Origin: a bacterium
GTDB taxonomy: Bacteria; Fidelibacterota; Marinisomatia; Marinisomatales; JAHJCW01
Direction: 5' to 3'
DNA length: 10,809 bases
Assembly (NCBI GenBank): GCA_018812885.1
Contig: JAHJCW010000172.1
Span: 1 to 10,809 of the forward strand
Part shown: positions 1 through 7,493 of the stretch, in pieces
How the letters are laid out: each line of letters begins with the position of its first letter
How positions within the stretch are numbered: the stretch's first letter is position 1
Translations under genes and position numbers: made by a program
The notes under the pieces: model-generated
The model's database searches: none
What the model was told of the DNA's origin: nothing
What the model saw: the letters and a program-made list of their open reading frames with translations, nothing else

Positions 1-64
1 ACCACCATTTTTTTCTAATTTTTATAAAATCCCATAATTCTTTTAAAATTGAAAGTTTACTCAT
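1..64 (-). CDS. DUF5989 family small membrane protein (partial, N-terminal 21 residues)
   Basis: The 21 codons visible before the window edge encode a protein starting MSKLSILKELWDFIK and ending RKKWW. This is the characteristic start of DUF5989 proteins: a short amphipathic LLKE-W-F-K stretch, then a basic RKKWW motif just before a single membrane helix. Full members are only about 50 residues, so the rest should lie just beyond the window. I chose the ATG at 62-64 because an ATG 12 bases upstream runs into a stop after six codons. The gene follows the SxtJ-like gene by 17 bases, with no recognisable Shine-Dalgarno site. From memory, DUF5989, SxtJ-like, SGNH and carbamoyltransferase genes commonly sit together, which supports the call. 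The function of the family is unknown. Confidence 0.8.
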   Translation of the reverse strand, partial: MSKLSILKELWDFIKIRKKWW

Positions 65-81
65 TTTTTTTACTCATAAGT

Positions 82-486
82 TTAAAATTGTTTTTCCAAG
101 TCACTAACTGTTTTTTCTCTCCTATTCCAATAAGATTTTACATTGCTTTGCCAAGATAAGTCTAAAAATTTAGCTCCGAATATTCTTGCTATTAATCCTA
201 TGGGTGTGACTATTAAATAAAATAAAATTATAAGTATTACTCTAGTCATGATCCAACCCAGAATTGTAGCAAAGGTCATCCAAATTATGTAAATAGGTTT
301 TAATATCTTTGGAATAAAAATTCCCAATAGAATAAATAAGGCACCAATAACAAATACCAATTGATAATAGGATAATGCCTTCCATAACATAAATATTGAT
401 ATTGCAATAAGTACACCACCGACAAGAAATCCAAATTTTCGGATTTCTTGTTTATCAGTATTAATATTTTTTATTTCTTCAATCAT
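82..486 (-). CDS. SxtJ-like integral membrane protein
   Basis: This 134-residue protein has a short polar N-terminus, then several hydrophobic segments between about residues 18 and 105, then a polar tail. The layout, the RKFGFLVGG segment (about 16-24), the ILFYLIVTPIGLIARIFG stretch and the terminal SYWNRRE...LEKQF all fit the SxtJ family, named after a saxitoxin-cluster gene. No catalytic motif is visible, and the biochemical role of the family is not established. It lies 17 bases after an SGNH gene and 17 bases before a DUF5989 gene, in one operon with a carbamoyltransferase. I infer that it is a membrane partner of the carbamoyl-modification machinery. The sequence just before the ATG is A-rich and has no Shine-Dalgarno site. 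Confidence 0.82.
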   Translation of the reverse strand: MIEEIKNINTDKQEIRKFGFLVGGVLIAISIFMLWKALSYYQLVFVIGALFILLGIFIPKILKPIYIIWMTFATILGWIMTRVILIILFYLIVTPIGLIARIFGAKFLDLSWQSNVKSYWNRREKTVSDLEKQF

Positions 487-503
487 CTTTTTTATTTTGT
501 CAA

Positions 504-1724
504 TTAATTAGATATGTTAAAATATTGTTTTAAAAATTCATCTGCAATATGCTTATTGCCTTCTTTATTAAAATGCAAATCATACGGGACATAGTATTTA
601 CTTATTAGTTTCAGTTTTTGTTCTTCACTCCTGTTAACTTCGATAAATGAGGGGAATAAATTAATAAATCTAACATTATTATTTACACACCAATCCTGCC
701 AAATTTGTACATGAATAGAGTTTAAGTCTTCATACCATATTTGCGATGGCCACGGATAAACGACAACTGTTAAACCAATATCATTCTCCTCAGTTAATTT
801 TACTAACTTGTTCATATATTTTATCATTCTTGGTTTCCCACGCACACCATATTCTTGATAGTATTTATCATCTATCGTCCAGTTTGCTCTTCTATCGGTT
901 AGTACTATATCCCAAGTATTTTTATTGTGTGTTGTTTCCAAAAGATCAACATCTTTATTGTCAATATCATTTAAATCGCTTTCATTCTGGACTTCAATAG
1001 TGTCTCGGAATAAAATATCATGTAACCAATTTATACCACTGGATAGAACAATGAAATTTTTTCTTAAAAATATTCGAATATTTTCAATATTTTGATTACT
1101 TATCAACCATGAAACCCCATAGTCCCTAGGTTCTAATTTGCCATCAGATGCATGATCGGTTTGGAAAATCACATTACCGTCATCGGATAGATCATAATAA
1201 CTTGCTTCGTCGTCAATATCTGCAATATCAATAAATACAACTAATTCATCAAACTTTAATCTGACGTTTTCAATTAAATATTTTACTTTTCGCCAATAAA
1301 TTATCGGTGAATAGGATACTCTTCCAGCATTTAGTACTTCAATATCTTGTGATAATACTGCACTATCAATTAGACCTACGAAAGTATCTTCATAGTTTAA
1401 TAAAATACCTTCAGTAAAGGAATCACCAATAAAAACTATTCTTCTTTTGTTAGTCTCCTGGTGAATTTTTCTATTAGATTTATCTTTAAAACCAAGTGAA
1501 TTGGTATAAAGTATATAATTACCCAATCTTCCTGATTCTGCACTATATCCATTTTTAATAAAATCGTGATGATAATTTGGATGAGGTATACCTAATCCGA
1601 CCCTTTCTTTGTTTTCCCTGATTTTCGAATATATTAAGGATAATGAAAAATCCATAACTAATAACAGTAAAAAGACAATTACCGTTATGGTCTTTTTAGG
1701 ATTTCTTTCAAATACCGATCGCAT
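504..1724 (-). CDS. SGNH/GDSL hydrolase-like protein, membrane-anchored
   Basis: This 406-residue protein has one N-terminal membrane helix (about 11-33), probably an uncleaved anchor that places the rest outside the cytoplasm. The catalytic domain shows block I as FIGDSFTEG (98-106) with nucleophile Ser102. Block II is LNAGRVSYSP (131-140). An acidic segment DIADIDDE (166-173) falls at the usual block III position. The C-terminal block is DLHFNKEG, supplying Asp382 and His384. SGNH folds include esterases and glycan O-acyltransferases, so the sequence does not fix the reaction. The start codon lies only 4 bases after the carbamoyltransferase stop, which implies translational coupling. I infer that it acts on the same glycan, either transferring or removing an ester or carbamate group. 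The domain call is firm; the function is open. Confidence 0.85.
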   Translation of the reverse strand: MRSVFERNPKKTITVIVFLLLLVMDFSLSLIYSKIRENKERVGLGIPHPNYHHDFIKNGYSAESGRLGNYILYTNSLGFKDKSNRKIHQETNKRRIVFIGDSFTEGILLNYEDTFVGLIDSAVLSQDIEVLNAGRVSYSPIIYWRKVKYLIENVRLKFDELVVFIDIADIDDEASYYDLSDDGNVIFQTDHASDGKLEPRDYGVSWLISNQNIENIRIFLRKNFIVLSSGINWLHDILFRDTIEVQNESDLNDIDNKDVDLLETTHNKNTWDIVLTDRRANWTIDDKYYQEYGVRGKPRMIKYMNKLVKLTEENDIGLTVVVYPWPSQIWYEDLNSIHVQIWQDWCVNNNVRFINLFPSFIEVNRSEEQKLKLISKYYVPYDLHFNKEGNKHIADEFLKQYFNISN

Positions 1725-1728
1725 AAAT

Positions 1729-3543
1729 CTAGTCTAGCTGAAATTCTTTTTGCCAGTTAGAATCACTTTTTAATTTTGCCTGATCCTGTTTAGCTAAAAT
1801 AAAATTACCCAGAACGAGATAATCCATCTCTGTTCGCATAAAACAGCGATATGCATCTTCAGGTGTGCATACAATTGGTTCCCCTCGCACGTTAAAAGAT
1901 GTGTTTACAATAACTGCTGTACCAAATTTTTCATCAAACCTTGATATTAATTTATGATAACGGGGATTGGTTTGCGAATTTACAGATTGTATCCGTGCTG
2001 AATAATCAACATGGGTGACTGCGGGAATATCAGATCTAACAATATTTAATTGATCAAGTCCAAAATAGCCCGATTGTTCATTAGACATTCTTATCTGTTT
2101 TTCCTTTTTAACATTTGCTACCAATAACATATATGGACTTACTGTATTAATATCAAAATAGTCTGAAATTTTTTCTGCTAAAACAGATGGAGCAAATGGC
2201 CTAAAACTTTCACGATATTTAATCTTCAAATTCATAGTCTTCTGCATTTTTGAAGATCTTGCATCTCCTATTATAGATCGAGCACCCAAAGCTCTTGGTC
2301 CAAATTCCATTCTACCATTAAACCATCCAATCACTTTACCATCGTTAATAAAATCAGTCACTTTATCTAGTAATAAATCTTGATTCATCTTTTTATATTT
2401 ATAATCATTCTCTCTAAGGAAATTTTCAATGAATGATTCACTAAACTCAGGACCTAAATAACATCCCTTCATACTATCATTCTTATTTACACTTCGGGAA
2501 TTTTTTAGGTGAAGATGCCAGACTGCTAAAGCACATCCTATAGCTCCACCAGCATCACCTGCAGCCGGTTGAATCCAAATATTATCAAACAATCCCGATC
2601 TTAATAATTTTCCATTAGCTACACAATTCAAAGCCACTCCACCCGCTAAACAAAGATTCTTTTTCTTGGTCTCTTGTGATACATATTTAGCGATTTTTAG
2701 AACTATTTCTTCTGTAACCTCTTGTATAGATCTCGCTAAATCCATTTCTTTTTGGGTCAACACACTTTCTGGTTTTCTTGGTGGTCCTCCAAATAATTTA
2801 TGAAATTTATTACTCGTCATTTTTAATCCTACACTGTAGTCAAAATATTTCATATTCATCTTGAAGGAACCATCTTCATTGACATCAATAAGATTATTAT
2901 ATATTAAATCTTTATATATTGGTTTACCGTAGGGAGCTAATCCCATGATTTTATATTCCCCGGAATTAACACGGAATCCTGTATAATAAGTAAATGCTGA
3001 ATAAAGCAATCCGAGCGAATGGGGAAATTGAATATCACCTTGCAATTCTATCTTATTACCTTCCCCAATGCCATAACTTGTAGTAGCCCATTCTCCAACG
3101 CCATCCATTGTGATAAATGCTGCTTCATCAAACGGAGAGGGGAAAAATGCAGATGCTGCATGTGATAAATGATGCTCGGGAAATAATATTTTACCATCAT
3201 ACTTTAATTCATTTTTAATTAATTCCCTAATCCAAAGTTTTTTCTTTATCCAAAGTGGTAAAGCTTTAATGAATGATGCAATTCCTTTAGGCGCAAATGC
3301 CAAATGCGTTTCTAATATCCTTTCAAATTTTAATAATGGCTTATCATAAAAAGCTATATATTCAATTTGAGAAATGTCTATTTTTGCAAAATTAAGGCAG
3401 AAATTTATTGCGTTTATGGGAAATGCCTGATCATGCTTAATTCTTGTAAATCTTTCTTCTTGAGCCGCAGCAATAATTTCACCATCCTTTAGTAAGCACG
3501 CTGCACTATCATGATAAAATGCTGATATTCCAAGTATATACAT
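1729..3543 (-). CDS. NodU/CmcH-type O-carbamoyltransferase
   Basis: At 604 residues this is a full-length carbamoyltransferase of the family that makes a carbamoyl-adenylate from carbamoyl phosphate and ATP and passes the carbamoyl group to a hydroxyl, often on a sugar. The N-terminal Kae1-like part starts MYILGISAFYHDSAACLL. It carries the metal-binding motif HHLSHA (124-129), MDGVGEWAT (146-154) and LAGGVALNCVANGKLL (299-314). The YrdC-like C-terminal part has FNGRMEFGPRALGARSIIGD (408-427) and KYRESFRPFAPSVL. No key motif is missing, and no signal peptide is seen, so it should be cytoplasmic. A 109-base gap with a candidate promoter precedes it, and the SGNH gene follows after 4 bases. Stop codon is TAG. 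The acceptor is unknown; a polysaccharide or lipid-linked glycan is the best inference from the acyltransferase neighbours. Confidence 0.93.
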   Translation of the reverse strand: MYILGISAFYHDSAACLLKDGEIIAAAQEERFTRIKHDQAFPINAINFCLNFAKIDISQIEYIAFYDKPLLKFERILETHLAFAPKGIASFIKALPLWIKKKLWIRELIKNELKYDGKILFPEHHLSHAASAFFPSPFDEAAFITMDGVGEWATTSYGIGEGNKIELQGDIQFPHSLGLLYSAFTYYTGFRVNSGEYKIMGLAPYGKPIYKDLIYNNLIDVNEDGSFKMNMKYFDYSVGLKMTSNKFHKLFGGPPRKPESVLTQKEMDLARSIQEVTEEIVLKIAKYVSQETKKKNLCLAGGVALNCVANGKLLRSGLFDNIWIQPAAGDAGGAIGCALAVWHLHLKNSRSVNKNDSMKGCYLGPEFSESFIENFLRENDYKYKKMNQDLLLDKVTDFINDGKVIGWFNGRMEFGPRALGARSIIGDARSSKMQKTMNLKIKYRESFRPFAPSVLAEKISDYFDINTVSPYMLLVANVKKEKQIRMSNEQSGYFGLDQLNIVRSDIPAVTHVDYSARIQSVNSQTNPRYHKLISRFDEKFGTAVIVNTSFNVRGEPIVCTPEDAYRCFMRTEMDYLVLGNFILAKQDQAKLKSDSNWQKEFQLD

Positions 3544-3615
3544 ATTAATTATTAATCTTATTTATTGTTTTAAAATTCGTAATGAAAAAGAGATATTTCT
3601 ATTTTATAAAAGATG

Positions 3616-3647
3616 CAAAATTACAACTATATCCTTCTTGTTTCAAT
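3616..3647 (-). promoter_or_regulatory. Candidate Bacteroidota-type promoter for the carbamoyltransferase gene
   Basis: Read on the minus strand, the sequence is ATTG, then 20 bases, then TAATTTTG. The -7 element matches TAnnTTTG exactly. The -33 element matches TTTG at three of four bases, and the spacing is what the Bacteroidota primary sigma factor prefers. Transcription would begin roughly 60-65 bases before the ATG at 3543. The site lies in the only gap longer than 31 bases inside the glycan locus. In AT-rich DNA such motifs also arise by chance, so this is a moderate call. Confidence 0.4.
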
Positions 3648-3652
3648 CAAGC

Positions 3653-4750
3653 TTATTTAGAAATCTTTATCCGACTTTGTCTAAATTTTTCTACTGGATC
3701 AGAAACATATTTTAATAAAATATATGAGAGCAATATTGTTATTATTATCACTGCAACTCCTTTATTAATTTGCCAATTATTCTTATCAATTAATAATCCC
3801 AATGTTCTAATTACGATTATATGAACTACATAAATTGGATATGAAAGTTCGCCGAGGCGATAATCTATCTTAGATTTTTTTGAAAATTGGAATAAAAATG
3901 GTATTGTAAATCCAACATATGCAAAGAAAAATATTGGAATCCAATATGATTCGATCGCAAAACTAAAAAGATAATTATAGGAAAAAAACATTATAAAGAA
4001 AACGCTCACGATTGATATTCTAATATTTTTATTTATCTCATTTTTTTCAATATAGCTGTATAACCTATATGACAATGTACCAACAAAGAAAAATACTAAT
4101 TCAGTTGGGAAAAATCGATAAGTCCACGGATCATGGTCTAGTCCAATTGAATAAAGATACCATCTTAATAATAAAGTTAAGACTATAAACAATAAAATCA
4201 CTTTTGTCTTTCGCCTAACAAGAAATGGAGCAATTAAATAATATGACAGTTCTAGCCCAAGCGACCATGCATGTGGTGCTAATAAAAATCTATAGTATGC
4301 AGTATCTATATGATTGAAATCACTAGTGAGAAACAAAGAACCCGTGTTGAAATCACAACCAAAAAAGAAAACAATGTCTTGACCCCAAAGAAATATATTG
4401 GTAAATATTTGTATCAATAAAGGTCCTATACCCATAACATCATTATATGCTACGTATGGAGTTAGACTTTGCCAGTTATTATAAATTAGATAAGATAAGA
4501 CACCGACACCAACAGTAAGACTAAGCACCACCCAATAAATTGGAAATACTCGCAGAAGTCTGTTACTTAAAAATAACGAGTAGCTTCCCTTGCCAATATA
4601 TTTTCTATTCAGCACAAATGTCATATAAAAACCAGACATTATAAAAAATATCTTCAATGCATAGGGTCCGCTAATCCAATTTATTATTCGGAGAGATCCC
4701 GAATGCTCCATGACAATAATTAGTGCTAGTATTATTCTTAAAACACCCAT
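3653..4750 (-). CDS. Acyltransferase-3 (OafA/OatA-type) membrane acyltransferase
   Basis: This 365-residue polytopic protein has about ten hydrophobic helices and no soluble extension. It carries the family hallmarks in order: EHSG in helix 1 (His16), FFIMSGFYMTF (35-45), RLLRVFPIYW (64-73, the conserved RxxR-P-Y-W), HAWSLGLELSYYLIAP (160-175) and LSYPIYVVH (302-310). Family members move an acetyl or other acyl group from a cytoplasmic donor across the inner membrane onto a glycan or lipid. It lacks the fused SGNH domain found in OatA-like forms, but a separate SGNH gene ends 31 bases upstream and could be its partner. It belongs to the most AT-rich part of the window; one 60-base line (4021-4080) has only 12 G or C. 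The exact substrate cannot be read from the sequence. Confidence 0.9.
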   Translation of the reverse strand: MGVLRIILALIIVMEHSGSLRIINWISGPYALKIFFIMSGFYMTFVLNRKYIGKGSYSLFLSNRLLRVFPIYWVVLSLTVGVGVLSYLIYNNWQSLTPYVAYNDVMGIGPLLIQIFTNIFLWGQDIVFFFGCDFNTGSLFLTSDFNHIDTAYYRFLLAPHAWSLGLELSYYLIAPFLVRRKTKVILLFIVLTLLLRWYLYSIGLDHDPWTYRFFPTELVFFFVGTLSYRLYSYIEKNEINKNIRISIVSVFFIMFFSYNYLFSFAIESYWIPIFFFAYVGFTIPFLFQFSKKSKIDYRLGELSYPIYVVHIIVIRTLGLLIDKNNWQINKGVAVIIITILLSYILLKYVSDPVEKFRQSRIKISK

Positions 4751-4781
4751 AATAATATCTCAGTTAATATTTCCTAATTAC

Positions 4782-5747
4782 TTACTTTATTAAATTTTTA
4801 TTAATTAAAGAATCTAATAGTGCGTTTGTAAATATTTCTGCACCTCTAGAATTAAAATGAACATTGTTATAATACATGCTATCATGAAATACATCACTTT
4901 GGTTAGTATAGAAATCTAAAAATGATATATTATCAAACTTCGCTGAAATACTTTTTAAATATTTACTGTGATCAAGCTCGATGGAATCAATGTAAGTATT
5001 CTTTGTTCGTTCTAACCAAGAAGGTGTTACAGGAGATTGAATGATAATCACATTCATATCCGTATCAGCGATATTTTCAATCATTTTATTTAAAACTTTC
5101 TTTCTAATTCCATCATGTTTTGAATCTAAATACCAAAAAACTTTTGATGTATCCTTATAAATATCCACTCCTTGAAAATCAAACTTAGACATATCTCCGC
5201 TAACCTCCACAAATCCGTCCGTGTCTATCCTGTTGTCTGAAGGATTTAACTTGATATCAGCTTCTAATTTTAGCAATTCCTTTAATATTAACTTCATTCT
5301 TTCGTGCATCATATTTAAATAGCGTTTTCCGAATAGTTTAATATTATCTATTGTTGATATATAAGTAACATAAGCTTGTGATATACTCCATTCATAAATA
5401 ATATTATCATTTGCTTCAGTGCTACTTATACTTATAATTAGCGTGTTGTTTTTATTGACTAGATCATGAGTCATTAACGCATTATATAAAATAGCGATAT
5501 CTCCTCCACTAATTCCAATGTTCACAGTCTTGATTCCTAATCGTTTCTCTAAAATACTAGAAATAATTTGCTCCTCAGCACGGGAATCACCGCCTACGAT
5601 AATCATTGGTTCATTATTATTTTCTATCAATGAATTAATCTTTTTATTAATGACGCTACTGAACGAGTAATGGGCAAATTTTGGTATATTATATAGTATG
5701 ATTATCGGAATAGAAAAAATTAAAAGTTTAATAATAAATTTTTGCAT
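4782..5747 (-). CDS. SGNH-like protein, probable partner of the MBOAT acyltransferase
   Basis: This 321-residue protein has an N-terminal membrane helix (about 5-22), so it is probably anchored and periplasmic. SGNH block I is IIVGGDSRAEEQ (49-60) with candidate nucleophile Ser55. Block II is VNIGISGGD (75-83). Near the C-terminus NNVHFNSRGAEIF (294-306) is the catalytic-His block with His297, but the acidic partner expected two or three residues before the His is Asn (294/295). The gene starts 9 bases after the MBOAT frame ends, the arrangement known for AlgI/AlgJ and PatA/PatB. In such pairs the MBOAT exports the acyl group and the SGNH protein transfers it to the glycan. I infer that role here. 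The Asn may weaken catalysis, or another Asp may replace it. No Shine-Dalgarno site precedes the ATG. Confidence 0.75.
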   Translation of the reverse strand: MQKFIIKLLIFSIPIIILYNIPKFAHYSFSSVINKKINSLIENNNEPMIIVGGDSRAEEQIISSILEKRLGIKTVNIGISGGDIAILYNALMTHDLVNKNNTLIISISSTEANDNIIYEWSISQAYVTYISTIDNIKLFGKRYLNMMHERMKLILKELLKLEADIKLNPSDNRIDTDGFVEVSGDMSKFDFQGVDIYKDTSKVFWYLDSKHDGIRKKVLNKMIENIADTDMNVIIIQSPVTPSWLERTKNTYIDSIELDHSKYLKSISAKFDNISFLDFYTNQSDVFHDSMYYNNVHFNSRGAEIFTNALLDSLINKNLIK

Positions 5748-5756
5748 TATGATATT

Positions 5757-7238
5757 TTAAAATTGAAAATAGATAAATTCACTTGGTTCAAGATAACCAA
5801 ATACTAGGATACTAATTATTAAAAAGTAATAGACTAACCATCGTGCCCAAATCGGTTTTGTTTTTAACCATACTCGTACTGATTGTTTACGTTGTAAAAG
5901 ATGGTGAACTCCCAATATCAGTATTGCAACAATACCAATAAATATTTCCAATACAGGTAATTCAAACCCGTAATTAAAAATTCCCGGAGTTATTCCTATT
6001 TCGCTGATTCTACGTATTACATCACTAATTCCCGTAAATAAGTGACTTACAATAAATATTGCATCAGAAAGATTATTTGCTCTGAAGAAAATCCAACCAA
6101 ATAATACGATATGAAATATAAATAATACTCTCAAAGTCTTTTGCAGAAATGGTACTTTATCTAATTTGAATAATTGCGTTAATTTTGGACGTATGTTTCG
6201 TGTCCAGTACTAAAATAAATAATACGACCCGTGCAATCCCCCCCAAATTACGAACGTCCAATTTGCCCCATGCCACAAACCGCTAATCAAGAATACTATC
6301 ATTATGTTATAATACCAGCGCCAACGTGTAGTGTTATTACCACCTAATGATTTGTATAGATAATCTCTGAACCAAGTAGATAATGAAATGTGCCACCTTT
6401 GCCAAAATTCCCTAATTGATTTTGCAAAATACGGACGGCGGAAATTCTGCATTAAATTTATACCAAAAACTTGCGCTGCACCGATTGCGATATCGGAGTA
6501 GCCGGAAAAGTCACAATAAATTTGGAAAGCAAAAAGGTAGGTTCCAATTAAAAGTGGTAAACCGGCAGCATCATTTGGATTGCTATATACTTGATTTACA
6601 ATAACAGCTACACGATCGGCTATTACAACCTTCTTAAAAAATCCCCATAACATCAGTTTTAGACCATCAGTTACACGGTCATAATCAAAATTATATTTTT
6701 GCACTAATTGAGGCAATAAGCGGGTTGACCTTTCTATAGGTCCTGCAACCAACTGTGGGAAAAATGCCACATAAAGAGCAAATATTCCCAGGTGCTTCTC
6801 AGGACCTCGTTTACCACGATATACATCAATGGTATAACTCAAAGTCTGAAATGTATAAAATGAAATCCCGACAGGTAGCAATACTTTAAATGTAGGTACA
6901 TTATAAAATAAATTATAATGATTAAACAATGCATGAAGTGAGTCATTGAAAAAATTGAAATATTTAAATCCAAAAAGCAAACCAAAATTTACAAGTAAAC
7001 TTAAAATTAAATATAATTTTCGTTTTGATTGAAAAGTTTGCTTTGACATTTGAATTGCAACAAAATAATCAATCAATGTTGAGGCAAAAATGAGTAGTAG
7101 ATACTCGGCTTTCCAGCACATATAAAAATAGTAGCTGGCTGCCAATAGAAACATCCACCTAAATCGATGGGGCAATAGAAAGTAGAAGAATACTACGATG
7201 GGAAAGAAAATTAAAAATTGAGTGGAATTAAAAAGCAA
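5757..7238 (-). pseudogene. MBOAT (AlgI-like) O-acyltransferase interrupted by one in-frame TAG
   Basis: The frame runs 494 codons from a TTG start to a TAA, the usual MBOAT size, with one internal TAG as codon 343 (6210-6212). The first 342 residues begin MLFNSTQFLIFFP, the typical family start. They contain AGPIERSTRLLPQ, FWQRWHISLSTWFRDYLY and GLWHGANWTFVIWGGLHG with the catalytic His. After the TAG the same frame continues YWTRNIRPKL, then the conserved LFGWIFFRANNLSDA and the last membrane helices. A stop directly before the TTG, plus the M-L-F-N-S alignment, fixes the start; AAAGAGA lies just upstream. The protein would move acyl groups across the inner membrane for the SGNH partner that follows after 9 bases. 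It is either a recent nonsense mutant, a sequencing error or a read-through gene. The family assignment is very secure. Confidence 0.9.
6210..6212 (-). other. In-frame amber codon inside the MBOAT gene
   Basis: TAG falls between codons for Leu-Phe and Tyr-Trp, shortly after the conserved GGLHG motif. The 25 codons between it and the next recognisable conserved stretch contain no further stop and keep the frame (7238 to 6134 is a multiple of three). A single substitution from several sense codons (for example CAG, GAG, TCG or TGG) would explain it. TAG also ends the carbamoyltransferase gene here, while the other complete genes end in TAA, so general recoding of TAG is not supported. Confidence 0.92.
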
Positions 7239-7280
7239 TTAATATCTCTTTCATTTTTATTTTCACAAATAAGATGGATG

Positions 7281-7420
7281 CTCCATGCCAGTATACTAAA
7301 CTCGAACTTTTTGAACTTTTCTGAATCATTTTATTTCAAACATTTTAAAATTAATAGCTATCAATATCATTTAGGGCAAGAAAATAAACAATCACCTTTA
7401 ATAAAAACAAGCAAATCAAA
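7281..7420 (+). repeat. Direct repeat copy A, about 140 bases, downstream of the helicase gene
   Basis: This stretch aligns without any gap to 9381-9520, exactly 2,100 bases away. By hand count about 98 of 140 positions match (70%). Shared blocks include GAACTTTTT and TTTTAAAA, and both copies begin CTCC. Similarity falls to background just before 7281 and after about 7420. It lies in the 255-base gap between the helicase stop and the MBOAT start, so it also marks the border between the glycan locus and the helicase. The plus-strand frame through it is open from 7218 to 7493 and carries a peptide resembling that of copy B (about 20 of 43 residues identical). I do not recognise the family. It could be a decayed coding fragment or a small mobile repeat. 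Confidence 0.75.
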
Positions 7421-7493
7421 GAAAGACAAGCAGGAACAGGTTAATTATTTAATACTGAAAAAGTATTGGAGGATAAGCGAGCTTGAAAAATAA

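Noticed and set aside
1729..1731. TAG as a recoded sense codon in this organism
   Set aside because: The carbamoyltransferase ends naturally at TAG; reading through would add only a few residues overlapping the next gene, and nothing else here suggests recoding.
3582..3824. Plus-strand open frame of 80 codons
   Set aside because: Mostly antisense to the acyltransferase-3 C-terminus, has no recognisable motif, and the minus-strand frame is clearly the real gene.
5757..6134. A separate short membrane protein starting at the TTG at 6134
   Set aside because: It is in the same frame as the upstream MBOAT part and begins inside family-conserved sequence; it is the tail of one interrupted gene.
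7451..7467. AATACT/AGTATT hairpin between the helicase stop and repeat A, considered as the deaD terminator
   Set aside because: The stem is AT-only and no T-run follows on the minus strand, so it does not meet the usual terminator criteria.
7470..7485. AAGCGAGCTT palindrome just after the helicase gene
   Set aside because: The loop would be only two bases and no T-run follows; probably chance.
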